From NCBI GenBank assembly GCA_025451035.1, contig JANWLE010000095.1:1-62036 (forward strand): DNA of 62,036 nt, given 5' to 3'. Made by a program: the position numbers and the translations under genes. Under the pieces are notes generated by a model. That model saw only the letters and a list, made by a program, of their open reading frames with translations. It had not been told where the DNA came from and did no database searches. The stretch comes from Solirubrobacteraceae bacterium (GTDB taxonomy: Bacteria; Actinomycetota; Thermoleophilia; Solirubrobacterales; Solirubrobacteraceae). Below, piece by piece: positions 7,977 through 16,740 of the stretch. The first letter of the stretch is position 1. The number at the start of each line of letters is the position of its first letter.

Positions 7977-8954
7977 CTGGCGCAGCGAGCTCGCAGTCTT
8001 CAGCACCGCGGTCGGCTCATACCCGCAGGCGGCCATGCAGTTTTCGCAGCGCGGGTCTTTGCCGCGACCGTACTTGCTCCAGTCGGTCGTTTCGATGAGC
8101 TCCTTGTAGGTCTTGGCGTAGCCGTCCGACATCAGATAGCAGGGGCGCTGCCAGCCAAATAGCGAGTAGCTGGGTATCCCCCACGCCGTGCAGTCGAATT
8201 CAGCCTTGCCTTCCAGGAAGTCCAGGTACAGCGGGCTGTGGTTCAGGCGCCAGCGCTTGCGGTGCCCGTCGGCGAACGCCTCCCGGAACAGCTCGCGTGT
8301 CTGGCGCACGCCGAGAAAGTGCTCCTGGTCGGGAGCCTTCTCGTACGCGTAGGCGGGTGAGATCTCCATGTGGTCGACGCGCAGATCGTCGTTGAGGAAG
8401 TCGAGGACCTCGCGCACCGTCTTGGGTGAGTCCTGGGTGAAGAAGGTGGTGTTCGTGCTGACCCGGAATCCGCGCGCCTTGGCGGCCTTGATCGCGGCGA
8501 CCGCCTTGTCGAAGACGCCCTCGCGTTCGACCGATTGGTCGTGGCGCTCCCGCAATCCGTCCATGTGGATCGCCCAGGTGAAATAGGGGCTCGGCTTGAA
8601 GTTCTCGAGCTTGCGCTCGAGCAGAATCGCGTTCGTGCACAGATACACGAACCTCTTGCGCTTGATGAGTTCTGAGGCGATCAGGTGGATCTCGGGGTGC
8701 ACGAGCGGCTCGCCGCCGGCGATCGAGACCATCGGGGCACCCGACTCCTCGATCGCGCTCACCGCCTGCTCGACGGGCATGCGCTGGCGCAACACGTGCT
8801 CCGGGTGCTGGATCTTGCCGCAGCCGGCGCAGGCGAGGTTGCACTGGAACAGCGGCTCAAGCTCTACGAGCAGCGGAAACTTGTCTCTTTTCGCTAGGCG
8901 CTGGCGCAGCAGATACATGCCCATGCGCGCAGCTTGTCTAGTTGGGATCGACAT
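7950..8954 (-). CDS. hpnH: Adenosyl-hopene transferase HpnH (radical SAM)
   Basis: 334 residues from the ATG at 8954, which has CGAGG seven bases upstream; the frame is open further but without a site. The radical-SAM cluster motif C38-x3-C42-x2-C45 (CNLACAGC) follows LVELEPLFQ. The body matches HpnH: SIAGGEPLVHPEI, a YLCTNA strand, and a C-terminal Cys set (PRCENCMAACGYEP) for an accessory region. HpnH adds the 5'-deoxyadenosyl group of SAM to diploptene, giving adenosylhopane, the first step of side-chain extension to bacteriohopanepolyols. It is the last gene of the hopanoid operon, about 100 bp after hpnG. Confidence 0.95.
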   Translation of the reverse strand: MSIPTRQAARMGMYLLRQRLAKRDKFPLLVELEPLFQCNLACAGCGKIQHPEHVLRQRMPVEQAVSAIEESGAPMVSIAGGEPLVHPEIHLIASELIKRKRFVYLCTNAILLERKLENFKPSPYFTWAIHMDGLRERHDQSVEREGVFDKAVAAIKAAKARGFRVSTNTTFFTQDSPKTVREVLDFLNDDLRVDHMEISPAYAYEKAPDQEHFLGVRQTRELFREAFADGHRKRWRLNHSPLYLDFLEGKAEFDCTAWGIPSYSLFGWQRPCYLMSDGYAKTYKELIETTDWSKYGRGKDPRCENCMAACGYEPTAVLKTASSLRQSLRALVSR

Positions 8955-9056
8955 GCGGACCTCGTTTGCTCGCCACTTGTGAGGCGTCTGCCAGACGCCG
9001 TCGGCGCGTTCGGATAAAGCCCACGATAGCGGTCGTCTGGCCAACCGGCAGCGCGA

Positions 9057-9671
9057 TCATCCGGTCAGGGCCGCGATTCCCCGCTCGCGTGTGAGCGATT
9101 CCAGCTCGCGGGCGGCTCGACGCAGTGCGCCGGCCGCCCGCAGCCAGCTGCCGAGCACCAGATCAGGACGGCGCAGGTCGTGGCGGGGGGTGTCCGCGAC
9201 GACCCTCACCACGATGAACGGTCGCTCGCCGGCCGCCGGTGCCAACCAGGCAGACTCCATCTCTACCGCGTCAGCCCCGCCTTCGGCTAGCTTGGCTCGC
9301 CCCTCCCCGTGCACTATCCGCCGCGAGCACGCGATCGCGCCGGTCCGGGCACGCAACCCTCGCTGCAGGAATCCCTCGGTCAGCGTCGCCGCGGCCGCGC
9401 AGGAAACCTCGCTTCCCTGAAGCGCGTAGGCGTCGTCGATCGCCCACACCCTCTCGGCGACTATCACCTCGCCGGGCTCGTCGCCGTGCGCGAGCCCGCC
9501 GCACACGCCCATCACCACGATCGCCTGCGCCGGGTCGTGCTGGAGCCAGCGGGCCGCCTCGGTGCAGCGGGCGGCGCCCATGCCGACCCTGTGCACCCTG
9601 AGGCTTGGGGCTCCCCAGGAGATCATGGCCGCCTCCAGCCGCAGCGGCGCCAGGACGAGGATCTCGCTCAT
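9057..9671 (-). CDS. hpnG: Adenosylhopane nucleosidase/phosphorylase HpnG
   Basis: 204 residues of the nucleoside phosphorylase/MTAN superfamily: VVMGVCGGLA, VIVAERVWAID and the DAVEMESAWLA block, whose Glu-Met-Glu contacts the ribose in this fold. In hopanoid loci this protein removes adenine from adenosylhopane, giving (phospho)ribosylhopane for bacteriohopanetetrol synthesis. The start codon overlaps the hpnE stop (ATGA), so translation is coupled, and hpnH follows. A general purine nucleosidase role is possible from sequence alone; the operon supports HpnG. Confidence 0.88.
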   Translation of the reverse strand: MSEILVLAPLRLEAAMISWGAPSLRVHRVGMGAARCTEAARWLQHDPAQAIVVMGVCGGLAHGDEPGEVIVAERVWAIDDAYALQGSEVSCAAAATLTEGFLQRGLRARTGAIACSRRIVHGEGRAKLAEGGADAVEMESAWLAPAAGERPFIVVRVVADTPRHDLRRPDLVLGSWLRAAGALRRAARELESLTRERGIAALTG

Positions 9672-10984
9672 AGGAGAACCTGGGCTGCCGCGGCGTGGCC
9701 GCTCAGGACCGCGCCCTCCAATGTCGCGGGCCAGCCCGTATCGGTCCAGGAGCCGGCGAGCGCGATCGCCGCGAGCGATGTTGCGGGCCCGGGCCGCAGC
9801 GCCGCGGACCCCGGCGCGGCGCGGAAGGTCGCCGCGTGTTCGCGCGAGACGAAAAACCCCTCGAGCTTCGCCTCTCGGGCGCGGGGAAACAGCTCTGCCA
9901 TGGCGGGAAGGTAGCGCTCTCGCAGCCGGTCCGCGTCGGCGTGGGCGTCCTGAGTGGCGCCGGAGAGCGAGATCGCCAGGTACTGGCCGCTTGCGAGCCG
10001 AGCGGCGGCGGTGCGGTCAAAGACGTACTGGATGGGGGTGCCAACGCCCGCGGCGAATGGGAACTCGCACACCGGCCTGTCGTAGATCAGGTGCAGGTTG
10101 ACGATCGGGGAGTTGCCGAGGCCCGCCAGCGAGTCGAGCTCTCCAGCCAGAGCGTCTCCCAGCAGGCCCGCAGCCCGCTGGTGGGGCAGCGCGATGATCG
10201 CTGCCTCTGCGCTCAGCCCCTCCTGTTCGCCGCCGCGGAGCTCCACTCCCTCCGCTGTCTTTTGCAGGCTTTGCGCGCGCCATTTGAGCTTCACCTGCAC
10301 CCCCGCTCCGCGCAGAGCCTCGAGCGCCGGTTCGCCGATCACCTCGCTCAGGGGCCGCTCGTGAAAGCCGATGTCCCCCGCGTCACGCGCAGCGAACAGG
10401 GCGGTCTTGAACACGAACGCGCTGAGCGCAAGTGAGGCGTCTCGAGCCGGGAGGTTCAGCGTGGGTAGCGCGATCAAGTCCCACAGGGCCGCGAGGGCGT
10501 GCTCGCCCTGGCCGCGCTCGCCGAGCCACTGCCCGAACGTCTGTTCTTCAAGGCGGCCTTCGCCCGGCTCAAGGCGCCTCAACGCCTGCGCTGCCGCGAT
10601 CGCCGCCAGCCGCTCGCGCACACGCAAGTGCTTGTAGCGCAACAGCGTCCCGGCGAGGTGCAGAGGCGCGGGCAGAGCGGAGCGGCGCAGCCACACTGGG
10701 TCACAGTGGGGCTTGAGCACCGGGATCTCCAAGCGCTCCTGCAGCCTCACCCGCTGGGAGCTGCCTATGCGCTGCAGAAGAGCGCGGTAGGCGGTGCAGC
10801 AGCGCAGGAAGACGTGCTGGCCGTTGTCGAGCCACAGCCCATCGCGCTCAAAGGAGTAGGCGGCGCCGCCGAGGCGTGGCCGTACATCTACGAGCGTGAC
10901 GCTCATTCCGCCCGCGGCGCAATCGAGCGCGGCAGTGATCCCGGCGAGGCCCCCGCCGACCACGAGGACGCGCCGCTCGCTCAA
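9668..10984 (-). CDS. hpnE: Hydroxysqualene dehydroxylase HpnE (FAD-dependent)
   Basis: 438 residues from a TTG at 10984 that overlaps the hpnD stop as TTGA and has AGGGG just upstream; the open frame continues upstream only through hpnD. The N-terminus is a dinucleotide-binding fold, VLVVGGGLAGITAA with VTLVDVRPRLGGAAYS, typical of squalene-associated FAD-dependent desaturases/amine oxidases. A C-terminal FAD-contact segment IALAGSWTDTGWPATLEGAV is present. HpnE reduces hydroxysqualene, made by HpnC, to squalene. Position between hpnD and hpnG agrees. Confidence 0.93.
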   Translation of the reverse strand: MSERRVLVVGGGLAGITAALDCAAGGMSVTLVDVRPRLGGAAYSFERDGLWLDNGQHVFLRCCTAYRALLQRIGSSQRVRLQERLEIPVLKPHCDPVWLRRSALPAPLHLAGTLLRYKHLRVRERLAAIAAAQALRRLEPGEGRLEEQTFGQWLGERGQGEHALAALWDLIALPTLNLPARDASLALSAFVFKTALFAARDAGDIGFHERPLSEVIGEPALEALRGAGVQVKLKWRAQSLQKTAEGVELRGGEQEGLSAEAAIIALPHQRAAGLLGDALAGELDSLAGLGNSPIVNLHLIYDRPVCEFPFAAGVGTPIQYVFDRTAAARLASGQYLAISLSGATQDAHADADRLRERYLPAMAELFPRAREAKLEGFFVSREHAATFRAAPGSAALRPGPATSLAAIALAGSWTDTGWPATLEGAVLSGHAAAAQVLL

Positions 10985-11892
10985 GCCCCTACCCCAACGA
11001 GCGCCTTGCTGGCGAGCAGGAGCTTCTCGTGCGCGGGCAACGAAACCCGCTCGCGCAGGATGCGCGATGGGTCTTGGTCTATCTGCACCAGCAGCCGCTG
11101 GTAGATGCCGCTCATCGCCAGCACGCACGCGCGGCTGCGCCTGTCGAGCAGTTCCAGCAGCGGCTCGGAGCGGTCAAACCACGCTTTTGCGCGGCGCACC
11201 TGGAAGCGAATCAGCGCCTCGAGCTCCCGTCCGCCACCATCGCCGTCTCCTTCGGCGATCAACGCTGCGACCGTCGCCACCAGCGCGGTGGGGTCCTCCT
11301 CGCCGGCCAGTAGGCCGAAGCGGGTGAGTTCCTGGCGGGGGATGTAGACCCGGCCGATCTGCGCGTCCTCGCGCATGTCGCGCAGGATGTTCGTGAGCTG
11401 CATCGCGACGCCCAGGTCGTCCGCGAGCGGCCATGCCCGCTCGAGGTCGCTCGCGCCGAAGATCGCGACCGACAGGCGCCCGATCCCGCCGGCGACGCGC
11501 CGGCAGTAGAGGACGAGGTCCTCGAAGCGCTCGTACTGGCGCCCGTCGAGGTCCATGCGTACGCCTTCGATCAGCTCGCTGAGCGCGTCGGTTGGCAGCG
11601 GGAAGCGGATCATCGAGTCGGCGAGCGCCGCCATGACCGGGTCTTGCCCGGCGCTCTCGCCCGCCGGCAAGTGGGCGCGCTCGAGCGCCGCGGCGGCCGC
11701 GTCGAGCGTGGTGCGCTTCTCCTCGATGGAGAGTTCGCCGTCTGCGATGTCGTCGATCCGTCGGGCGAGCGCGTAGATGGCGCACATCGCGCGGCGCTTT
11801 TCGCCGGGCAGCAGACGGATGCCGTAGTAGAAGTTCGCGGCGGCGTCCCGGGTCACGCTTTCGCAGTGACGGTAGGCGTTTTGTGTGTTCAC
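10981..11892 (-). CDS. hpnD: Presqualene diphosphate synthase HpnD
   Basis: 303 residues, trans-isoprenyl diphosphate synthase head-to-head fold. First Asp-rich motif RRIDDIADG near residue 45 and second region LTNILRDMREDAQIGRVYIP bind Mg-diphosphate. HpnD condenses two farnesyl diphosphates to presqualene diphosphate. The GTG start overlaps the hpnC stop (GTGA) and has GGAGAG seven bases upstream. HpnC and HpnD are homologous; this one has the canonical DDxxD-like motif and so fits HpnD. Confidence 0.94.
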   Translation of the reverse strand: MNTQNAYRHCESVTRDAAANFYYGIRLLPGEKRRAMCAIYALARRIDDIADGELSIEEKRTTLDAAAAALERAHLPAGESAGQDPVMAALADSMIRFPLPTDALSELIEGVRMDLDGRQYERFEDLVLYCRRVAGGIGRLSVAIFGASDLERAWPLADDLGVAMQLTNILRDMREDAQIGRVYIPRQELTRFGLLAGEEDPTALVATVAALIAEGDGDGGGRELEALIRFQVRRAKAWFDRSEPLLELLDRRSRACVLAMSGIYQRLLVQIDQDPSRILRERVSLPAHEKLLLASKALVGVGA

Positions 11893-12761
11893 TTTGCTCT
11901 CTCCATGAGGGCCGCTAGCGTCGCCAGGGCGCGACGTGCGCGCCCCGCGCGTGGAGCGCGGGCGAGCACGTCGAACCGCGCCCGCTCGATGCTATCCAGC
12001 GCCGCGCGGCCACCGCCGAGGAAGGCGGCGACGGCGAGCCTGGAGCGGCCGTGCAGGGTACCCAGCAGAGCCGCGCCGCGGTCCAGCTCGAGTCGCGCGC
12101 GGGCGACCTCGAAGGCGAGCAGGGCGCGCACCGCCTCGCTCGCGTGCGGGGCGGCGAGGTCCCGCTCGCGGACGCAGAAACGCTCGAGGTCCTCGGCGGG
12201 TATGTAGATGCGCCCGGCGCGCATGTCTTCGGCGACGTCCTGCCAGTGCTCGGCGAGCTGCAGCGCCGTGCAGATCGAGTCCGATAGCTCGATCCGCAGG
12301 GGCGTGGCGAGACCGAAGACTCCGAGCACCAGCTCGCCGACGGGGTCGGCGGAGAGGTGACAGTAGCCGCGCAGCTGCTCGAACGTCTCATAGCGCTTGA
12401 CGCGCTGGTCTGCGCGGTTGGCCTCGATCAGCCGCTGGAAGGGCTCGACAGGCAGCCGGCACTCCTGCAGCGTACCGGCGAGCGCCACCAGCAGCGGGTT
12501 CTTCGCCCTCCCAGCGTATGCGGCCTCTAGCTCTTCTTCGAGCCAGTCGAGCGCGGCCAAGCGGTCGCCGGGGAAGCTGTCGCCAAGCTCGTCCACCAGG
12601 CGCGCGAAACCGTAGATCGCGAGCAGGTGCTCGCGCACGCGGCGCGGCAGCAGGCGGCTCGCGACAGGGAAGTTCTCGCCTGCGGCGCGCGCCATCACGG
12701 CGCTCGCGGCGATGAAAGGCGATGATGGCTCCACGCGCTCGGGCGGCGTGGCTCCCATCAC
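11889..12761 (-). CDS. hpnC: Hydroxysqualene synthase HpnC
   Basis: 290 residues of the squalene/phytoene synthase family. The first Asp-rich motif is FARLVDELGDSF and the second AEHWQDVAEDMRAGRIYIP. The short RLVDELGD form and the position before hpnD identify HpnC, which converts presqualene diphosphate to hydroxysqualene. The start is either GTG at 12761, giving a 4-bp overlap with shc, or ATG at 12758. The C-terminal 25 residues are Arg/Ala-rich and of low complexity. Confidence 0.93.
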   Translation of the reverse strand: MMGATPPERVEPSSPFIAASAVMARAAGENFPVASRLLPRRVREHLLAIYGFARLVDELGDSFPGDRLAALDWLEEELEAAYAGRAKNPLLVALAGTLQECRLPVEPFQRLIEANRADQRVKRYETFEQLRGYCHLSADPVGELVLGVFGLATPLRIELSDSICTALQLAEHWQDVAEDMRAGRIYIPAEDLERFCVRERDLAAPHASEAVRALLAFEVARARLELDRGAALLGTLHGRSRLAVAAFLGGGRAALDSIERARFDVLARAPRAGRARRALATLAALMERAK

Positions 12762-14650
12762 CCCCTCTGGTCCTCGAGGCAGCGGCCGAGCGCCATGATT
12801 GGGAACGTAAGCCGATACAGGTGGTAGTTGATGTAGTAGTCACAGGGGAAGCCGGTGCCGGTGTATTGCGGCTCATCCCACGTGCCGTCGGGGCGCTGGT
12901 TAGCGATGAGCCACCGCAAGGCGCCCTCCAGCGCGCTCGAGCGCTCGCCCGCGGCGTGCAGCGCCAGCAGCGCCCATGCCGTCTGCGACGCGGTGCTCGG
13001 CCCGAGCCCGATCCACGCCGGGTCGTCGTAAGAGCGCGGGTCCTCCCCCCAGCCGCCGTCGTCGTTCTGGTGGTCTGTGAGCCAGCGTACCGCGCGGCGC
13101 ACGGCGGGGTGGGACGGCTCGACGCCGGCCGCGATCAGCGCGGGGATAGCCGCGCCCGTCCCGTAGACGTGGTTGACGCCCCAGCGACCGAACCAGGAGC
13201 CTCCCGGCTCCTGCTCGGCCAGCAGCCAGCGGACAGCAGCCTTGGTGGTGTCACTGTCAGCCAGCCCGAGCGCGGCGAGCATCTCGATCGCGTGCGCAGT
13301 CACGTCGGCGCTCGGCTCGTCGATCACCTCACCGAAGTCGAGGAACGGCAGTTGGCGCACGAGGCTGCGGGTGTTCTCGGCGTCAAATGCGCCCCATCCC
13401 CCGCCGCGGCTCTGCATCCCCTCCACCCAGCGGGCGGCGCGGTCTATCGCGCCGCGCACGAGCTCCTGCTCAGGGAGCTCGGTGCGCGCCAGCGCGAGCA
13501 CGACCTCGGCGGTGTCGTCGACATCGGGGTAGTTGTCGTTGGCGAACTCGAACGCCCAGCCGCCCGGCTCCAGACGCGGACGGGCGACGGCCCAGTCGCC
13601 GCGGACCCTCACCTCCTCCTTCAGCAGCCAGCGAGCGCCGCGCATGATCGCGTCGTGGTCAGCGGGCAAACCGGCGTCCGTGAGCGCTATCAGCGACAGC
13701 GCGGTGTCCCACACGGGCGACTGGCACGCCTCGAGCCGCCGTTCGCGCTGGCCGTCGTCGATCATGAAACCGTCGATGCCAGCGATCCCGTTTCGCATCA
13801 CGGGGTGATCCAGCGTGTACCCCCGCAGCGACAGCGCTATCAGCGAGTAAACCCACGGCGGCTGGATCCCGCCCCACGAACCGTCGGCCTCCTGGCGGCG
13901 CACTATCCAACGCTCGGCGCGTGCCAGCGCCAGCCGCCGCAGCGGACTGATCGGCCGGCGCTCATAGGCCTTGACGACGCCATCCAGACGCGCAAGCCAG
14001 CGGGCGCTGCGTGTGCGCGGCTCACGTCGCTGATATGGCTCGGGCCCGTGCAGCTCGTGCAGGTCGAACCCCAGCGGCCGGACCGGGCGGTAGGCCGTGA
14101 CGACCGCGAGCGCGACAATCGTCTGGCGTGCCCAGCACGCGAAGTCATACACGTTGAGTGGCACCCAGCTGGGCAGCAGCACGATCTCGGCCGGTAGCGC
14201 CGGCACCCGCTCCCACGGCCAAAGGCCGAACAAAGCCATCCACAGGTGGGTGAACACGCGCGCCTGCTCGACCCCGCCTTCGTCTCGGATGAACTCGGCC
14301 GCGGCGCGCATATGCGGCTGCTGCGGGTCATCGCCGGCCAGCTTCAGCGCCCAGTAGGCCTCGGCCGTGGTAGATAGATCGCCAGGACCGTCATGGAAGT
14401 TCGCCCATGTCCCGTCCGCGCGCTGCTGGGAGCGGATGTGCGCCGCCGATCGCTGCGTCTGGTCGGCGCGACGGATCCCGAGGAACTGGCGCAGAAGCAT
14501 GTCCTCAGCGTCCATCGTGACATTCGTCTGAAGCTCGCCCTTCCACCAGCCATCCGCGTGCTGCAGGGAGAGCAGGTGCCCGCACGCAAGCTCGAGCGCA
14601 ACCGCCGCTTGACTTTTGACCTCAGTGATCGGCGATGACATCACAGACAC
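12758..14650 (-). CDS. shc: Squalene-hopene cyclase
   Basis: 630 residues, the usual length for bacterial SHC. The catalytic motif DVDDTA is near residues 375-380, and several QW repeats (QxxDGSW..., such as RQEADGSWGG, QNDDGGWGEDPRSY, NQRPDGTWDEPQYTGTGFP) are visible. It cyclises squalene to hopene/hopanol at the membrane. The start is GTG 14650 or ATG 14641; no strong ribosome-binding site precedes either. As first gene of the hopanoid operon it is 65 bp downstream of the glycosyltransferase gene, so it has its own promoter in that short gap or is read through. Confidence 0.97.
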   Translation of the reverse strand: MSVMSSPITEVKSQAAVALELACGHLLSLQHADGWWKGELQTNVTMDAEDMLLRQFLGIRRADQTQRSAAHIRSQQRADGTWANFHDGPGDLSTTAEAYWALKLAGDDPQQPHMRAAAEFIRDEGGVEQARVFTHLWMALFGLWPWERVPALPAEIVLLPSWVPLNVYDFACWARQTIVALAVVTAYRPVRPLGFDLHELHGPEPYQRREPRTRSARWLARLDGVVKAYERRPISPLRRLALARAERWIVRRQEADGSWGGIQPPWVYSLIALSLRGYTLDHPVMRNGIAGIDGFMIDDGQRERRLEACQSPVWDTALSLIALTDAGLPADHDAIMRGARWLLKEEVRVRGDWAVARPRLEPGGWAFEFANDNYPDVDDTAEVVLALARTELPEQELVRGAIDRAARWVEGMQSRGGGWGAFDAENTRSLVRQLPFLDFGEVIDEPSADVTAHAIEMLAALGLADSDTTKAAVRWLLAEQEPGGSWFGRWGVNHVYGTGAAIPALIAAGVEPSHPAVRRAVRWLTDHQNDDGGWGEDPRSYDDPAWIGLGPSTASQTAWALLALHAAGERSSALEGALRWLIANQRPDGTWDEPQYTGTGFPCDYYINYHLYRLTFPIMALGRCLEDQRG

Positions 14651-14715
14651 GCTAAATCTTTTTGACCGCCGGGAGCATCCAGGTTGATGCCTCGCGTCTC
14701 CCCCTCCGCGGCAGC

Positions 14716-16209
14716 CTAACCGCTGGTGGCGGTCAGGACCTCCGGGTGGGCGAGTGTTATGGCATGCGAACGCAACACGCTCTCGCGCACCATCCTTGGG
14801 ACGGTGGAGGTGAAGCGGTAGACGATCAACCCGTTGATGTCCAGTCGTCCCGTTAGCCGGAAGCCGGGCGTGGGCGGTCGTTCGGGCGTGGCTCGCAGCG
14901 GCGCGTAACCCACCTCGTCTATTCGCGTGACGGTGACCGTCGAGCCGGCCGGCAGGCGACGCACGCCCGTCAGGTAGTACTCGAGTGGAGCCGATCCCAG
15001 CTCCACTGTCGTTATCGCCTGGCTGGGGGTTGCGGGCGCAAGCGCGCGCGCCAGCGAACGCCAGTTTCCGCGTTGCAGGCGCGGGCTGAGCTCAGTGTCG
15101 ATCGTGATCGTGGTGAACGCCGCGGCAGCCAGCAGCCCCAGCGCGACTCCCGTGCGACCGGCGCGACGCGAGACGGTCACGACGGCGATCAGCACCGTGA
15201 GCGGCACCATCGCCGCGACCAGGTTGCGCGGCGCGAGATAGTCCACGCCGAACGGCACGAGCAGGATCGGCAGCCCCATCCCGCAGACGGCGATCCCCAG
15301 CAGAATCATTACGCCGCGCTCCTCGCGGGGCTCGAGCACGCGCCAGAGCCCGTAGCCGACGCCGGCGATGATCGGCAGCGCGACGAGCAACTCGATCGTG
15401 TGCCCGAGCGACGCGCCGTAGTAGCCGGTCAGGTAGTACTGGGGGATCGCCTGCAGGCGGTCAGACAGCGCCCAGCGACCGATCCACTGCGTGCCGTGCC
15501 CCGCCTGGGAGAGGACGAGCGGTATCAGCGCCACGCCGACGGCGGTGATCGCCGCGACCGCGACGGCGCGCGCGGCCAGACGCTCGCGGCGGCGCAAAAG
15601 CCACAGGCACATCGGCGCGAGCATGAACACCGCGAAGTAGTGGCTCGTCAGCGCGAGCGCGCCGCTGAGGGCGAACGCCGCGAGCCTTCCCGCTGTCTGG
15701 CGTGCCTGCAGGCGGATGAAGCAAAGCAGCGCCAGCGACGCGAACAGCACGTAGAGCTCATACGCGCGCGCCTCCTGGGAGTACCACACCATCAGCGGGT
15801 TCACCGCGATCAGCGCGGCGGCCAGCAGCGCCGCGCGCTCGCCCGCTAGCTCGCGTCCCAGCGCCCCCACAACGGGGACGCAAAGGACCCCGGCGAGCGC
15901 CGAGAGCGAACGCAACGCGACCGCGCCCGTACCGAACACACGGGTTATCGCCCACTCGAGCAGATACCACAGCGGCGGGCTGTTTTCGGTGTGGGAGACC
16001 GCCCTCATCGTCACCGCTAGGCTGCCGTGGAGAGTGTGTACCGGGGTGAACGCCTCGTCGTACCAGAGGCTCTGCAAGTCGAGCGTCGAAAAGCGCACGA
16101 GCGCTGCGACGAGCGTGATCACAAGCAGCGGCCAGGACCAGGCGAGCCACTCGCCGCTGGCGCTCCTGCGGCTCAGCGCGTAGCGCTCGGTGACGGTCGA
16201 GGGGCCCAC
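14716..16209 (-). CDS. Polytopic glycosyltransferase, GT39/ArnT-like
   Basis: 497 residues with about 10-11 hydrophobic helices. The first extracytoplasmic loop carries LWYDEAFT, the acidic motif of GT-C polyprenol-phosphate-sugar glycosyltransferases (PMT/ArnT class), and later SQEARAYELYVLFA and a TSHYFA stretch typical of bacterial GT39-like proteins. The enzyme would move a sugar from a polyprenyl-phosphate donor to an extracytoplasmic acceptor. The GTG start has AGGGA upstream. It follows the 173-residue membrane protein by 9 bp and the MptB-like gene before it, so these three form an operon directly upstream of the hopanoid genes. The acceptor is unknown. Confidence 0.82.
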   Translation of the reverse strand: MGPSTVTERYALSRRSASGEWLAWSWPLLVITLVAALVRFSTLDLQSLWYDEAFTPVHTLHGSLAVTMRAVSHTENSPPLWYLLEWAITRVFGTGAVALRSLSALAGVLCVPVVGALGRELAGERAALLAAALIAVNPLMVWYSQEARAYELYVLFASLALLCFIRLQARQTAGRLAAFALSGALALTSHYFAVFMLAPMCLWLLRRRERLAARAVAVAAITAVGVALIPLVLSQAGHGTQWIGRWALSDRLQAIPQYYLTGYYGASLGHTIELLVALPIIAGVGYGLWRVLEPREERGVMILLGIAVCGMGLPILLVPFGVDYLAPRNLVAAMVPLTVLIAVVTVSRRAGRTGVALGLLAAAAFTTITIDTELSPRLQRGNWRSLARALAPATPSQAITTVELGSAPLEYYLTGVRRLPAGSTVTVTRIDEVGYAPLRATPERPPTPGFRLTGRLDINGLIVYRFTSTVPRMVRESVLRSHAITLAHPEVLTATSG

Positions 16210-16218
16210 CGGCCGTCC

Positions 16219-16740
16219 CTATTCTCCTTCGTAGGAGAGCGACTTGGGCTTGGCGGTGACCCCCGTCGGGCCGCAGAAGCCCCCGCTGGCCGCCGCGCCG
16301 AAGCAGCCGTAGCGGTTGCGCGGCAGATCCTGTGCGCGGGGAGGCAGGTAGTAGCCGCCGTGGGTGCTGCGCAGACCGTGCACCACGGGGCCCGTCATCA
16401 CCAGGCAGATCTGCACGTGCTCGCCGGGCGGGCCCGGCCTGGTGTTACCGCATACGATCTCGCGCGTGGAGTAGCCCTTGAGGTCCTGCTCGACCGAGAG
16501 GTTGCGGTAGTCGTGCCCGGTGATGGTTCGCCACGTGTGGAGGTCGGCGATCAGCCGGTGGTTGGTGTCGATTTTGCGCACCGTGTCGTTGATCGTCGCG
16601 ACCAGCAGAAACAGCCCGATCAGCACGAGGATCGTCGTCTCTGCCCGCCTCAGATCCCCCCGACCGGGGCGCTCTGAGGCAAGCGGGGCCAGCCAGGCGG
16701 GCCAGCGCGGCGAAGCGTCGGTAACGGCAGGCCGGCTCAT
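16219..16740 (-). CDS. Small membrane-anchored protein with four Cys, unknown function
   Basis: 173 residues from an ATG whose ATGA overlaps the stop of the upstream mannosyltransferase. One transmembrane helix (about 36-51, TILVLIGLFLLVATIN) follows a basic N-terminus, so the C-terminal 120 residues should be outside. They hold Cys 97, 112, 146 and 156 and are Gly/Pro-rich near the end (GCFGAAASGGFCGPTG). No domain was recognised. Its position tightly between two polyprenol-dependent glycosyltransferases suggests an accessory or acceptor role in the same envelope glycosylation step, by context only. Confidence 0.75.
   Translation of the reverse strand: MSRPAVTDASPRWPAWLAPLASERPGRGDLRRAETTILVLIGLFLLVATINDTVRKIDTNHRLIADLHTWRTITGHDYRNLSVEQDLKGYSTREIVCGNTRPGPPGEHVQICLVMTGPVVHGLRSTHGGYYLPPRAQDLPRNRYGCFGAAASGGFCGPTGVTAKPKSLSYEGE

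Noticed and set aside
12722-14197. 491-codon open frame on the + strand opposite shc and hpnC
   Set aside because: Composition is Arg/Gln/Val-rich as expected for the antisense of high-GC coding sequence, there is no domain, and the minus-strand genes are unmistakable.
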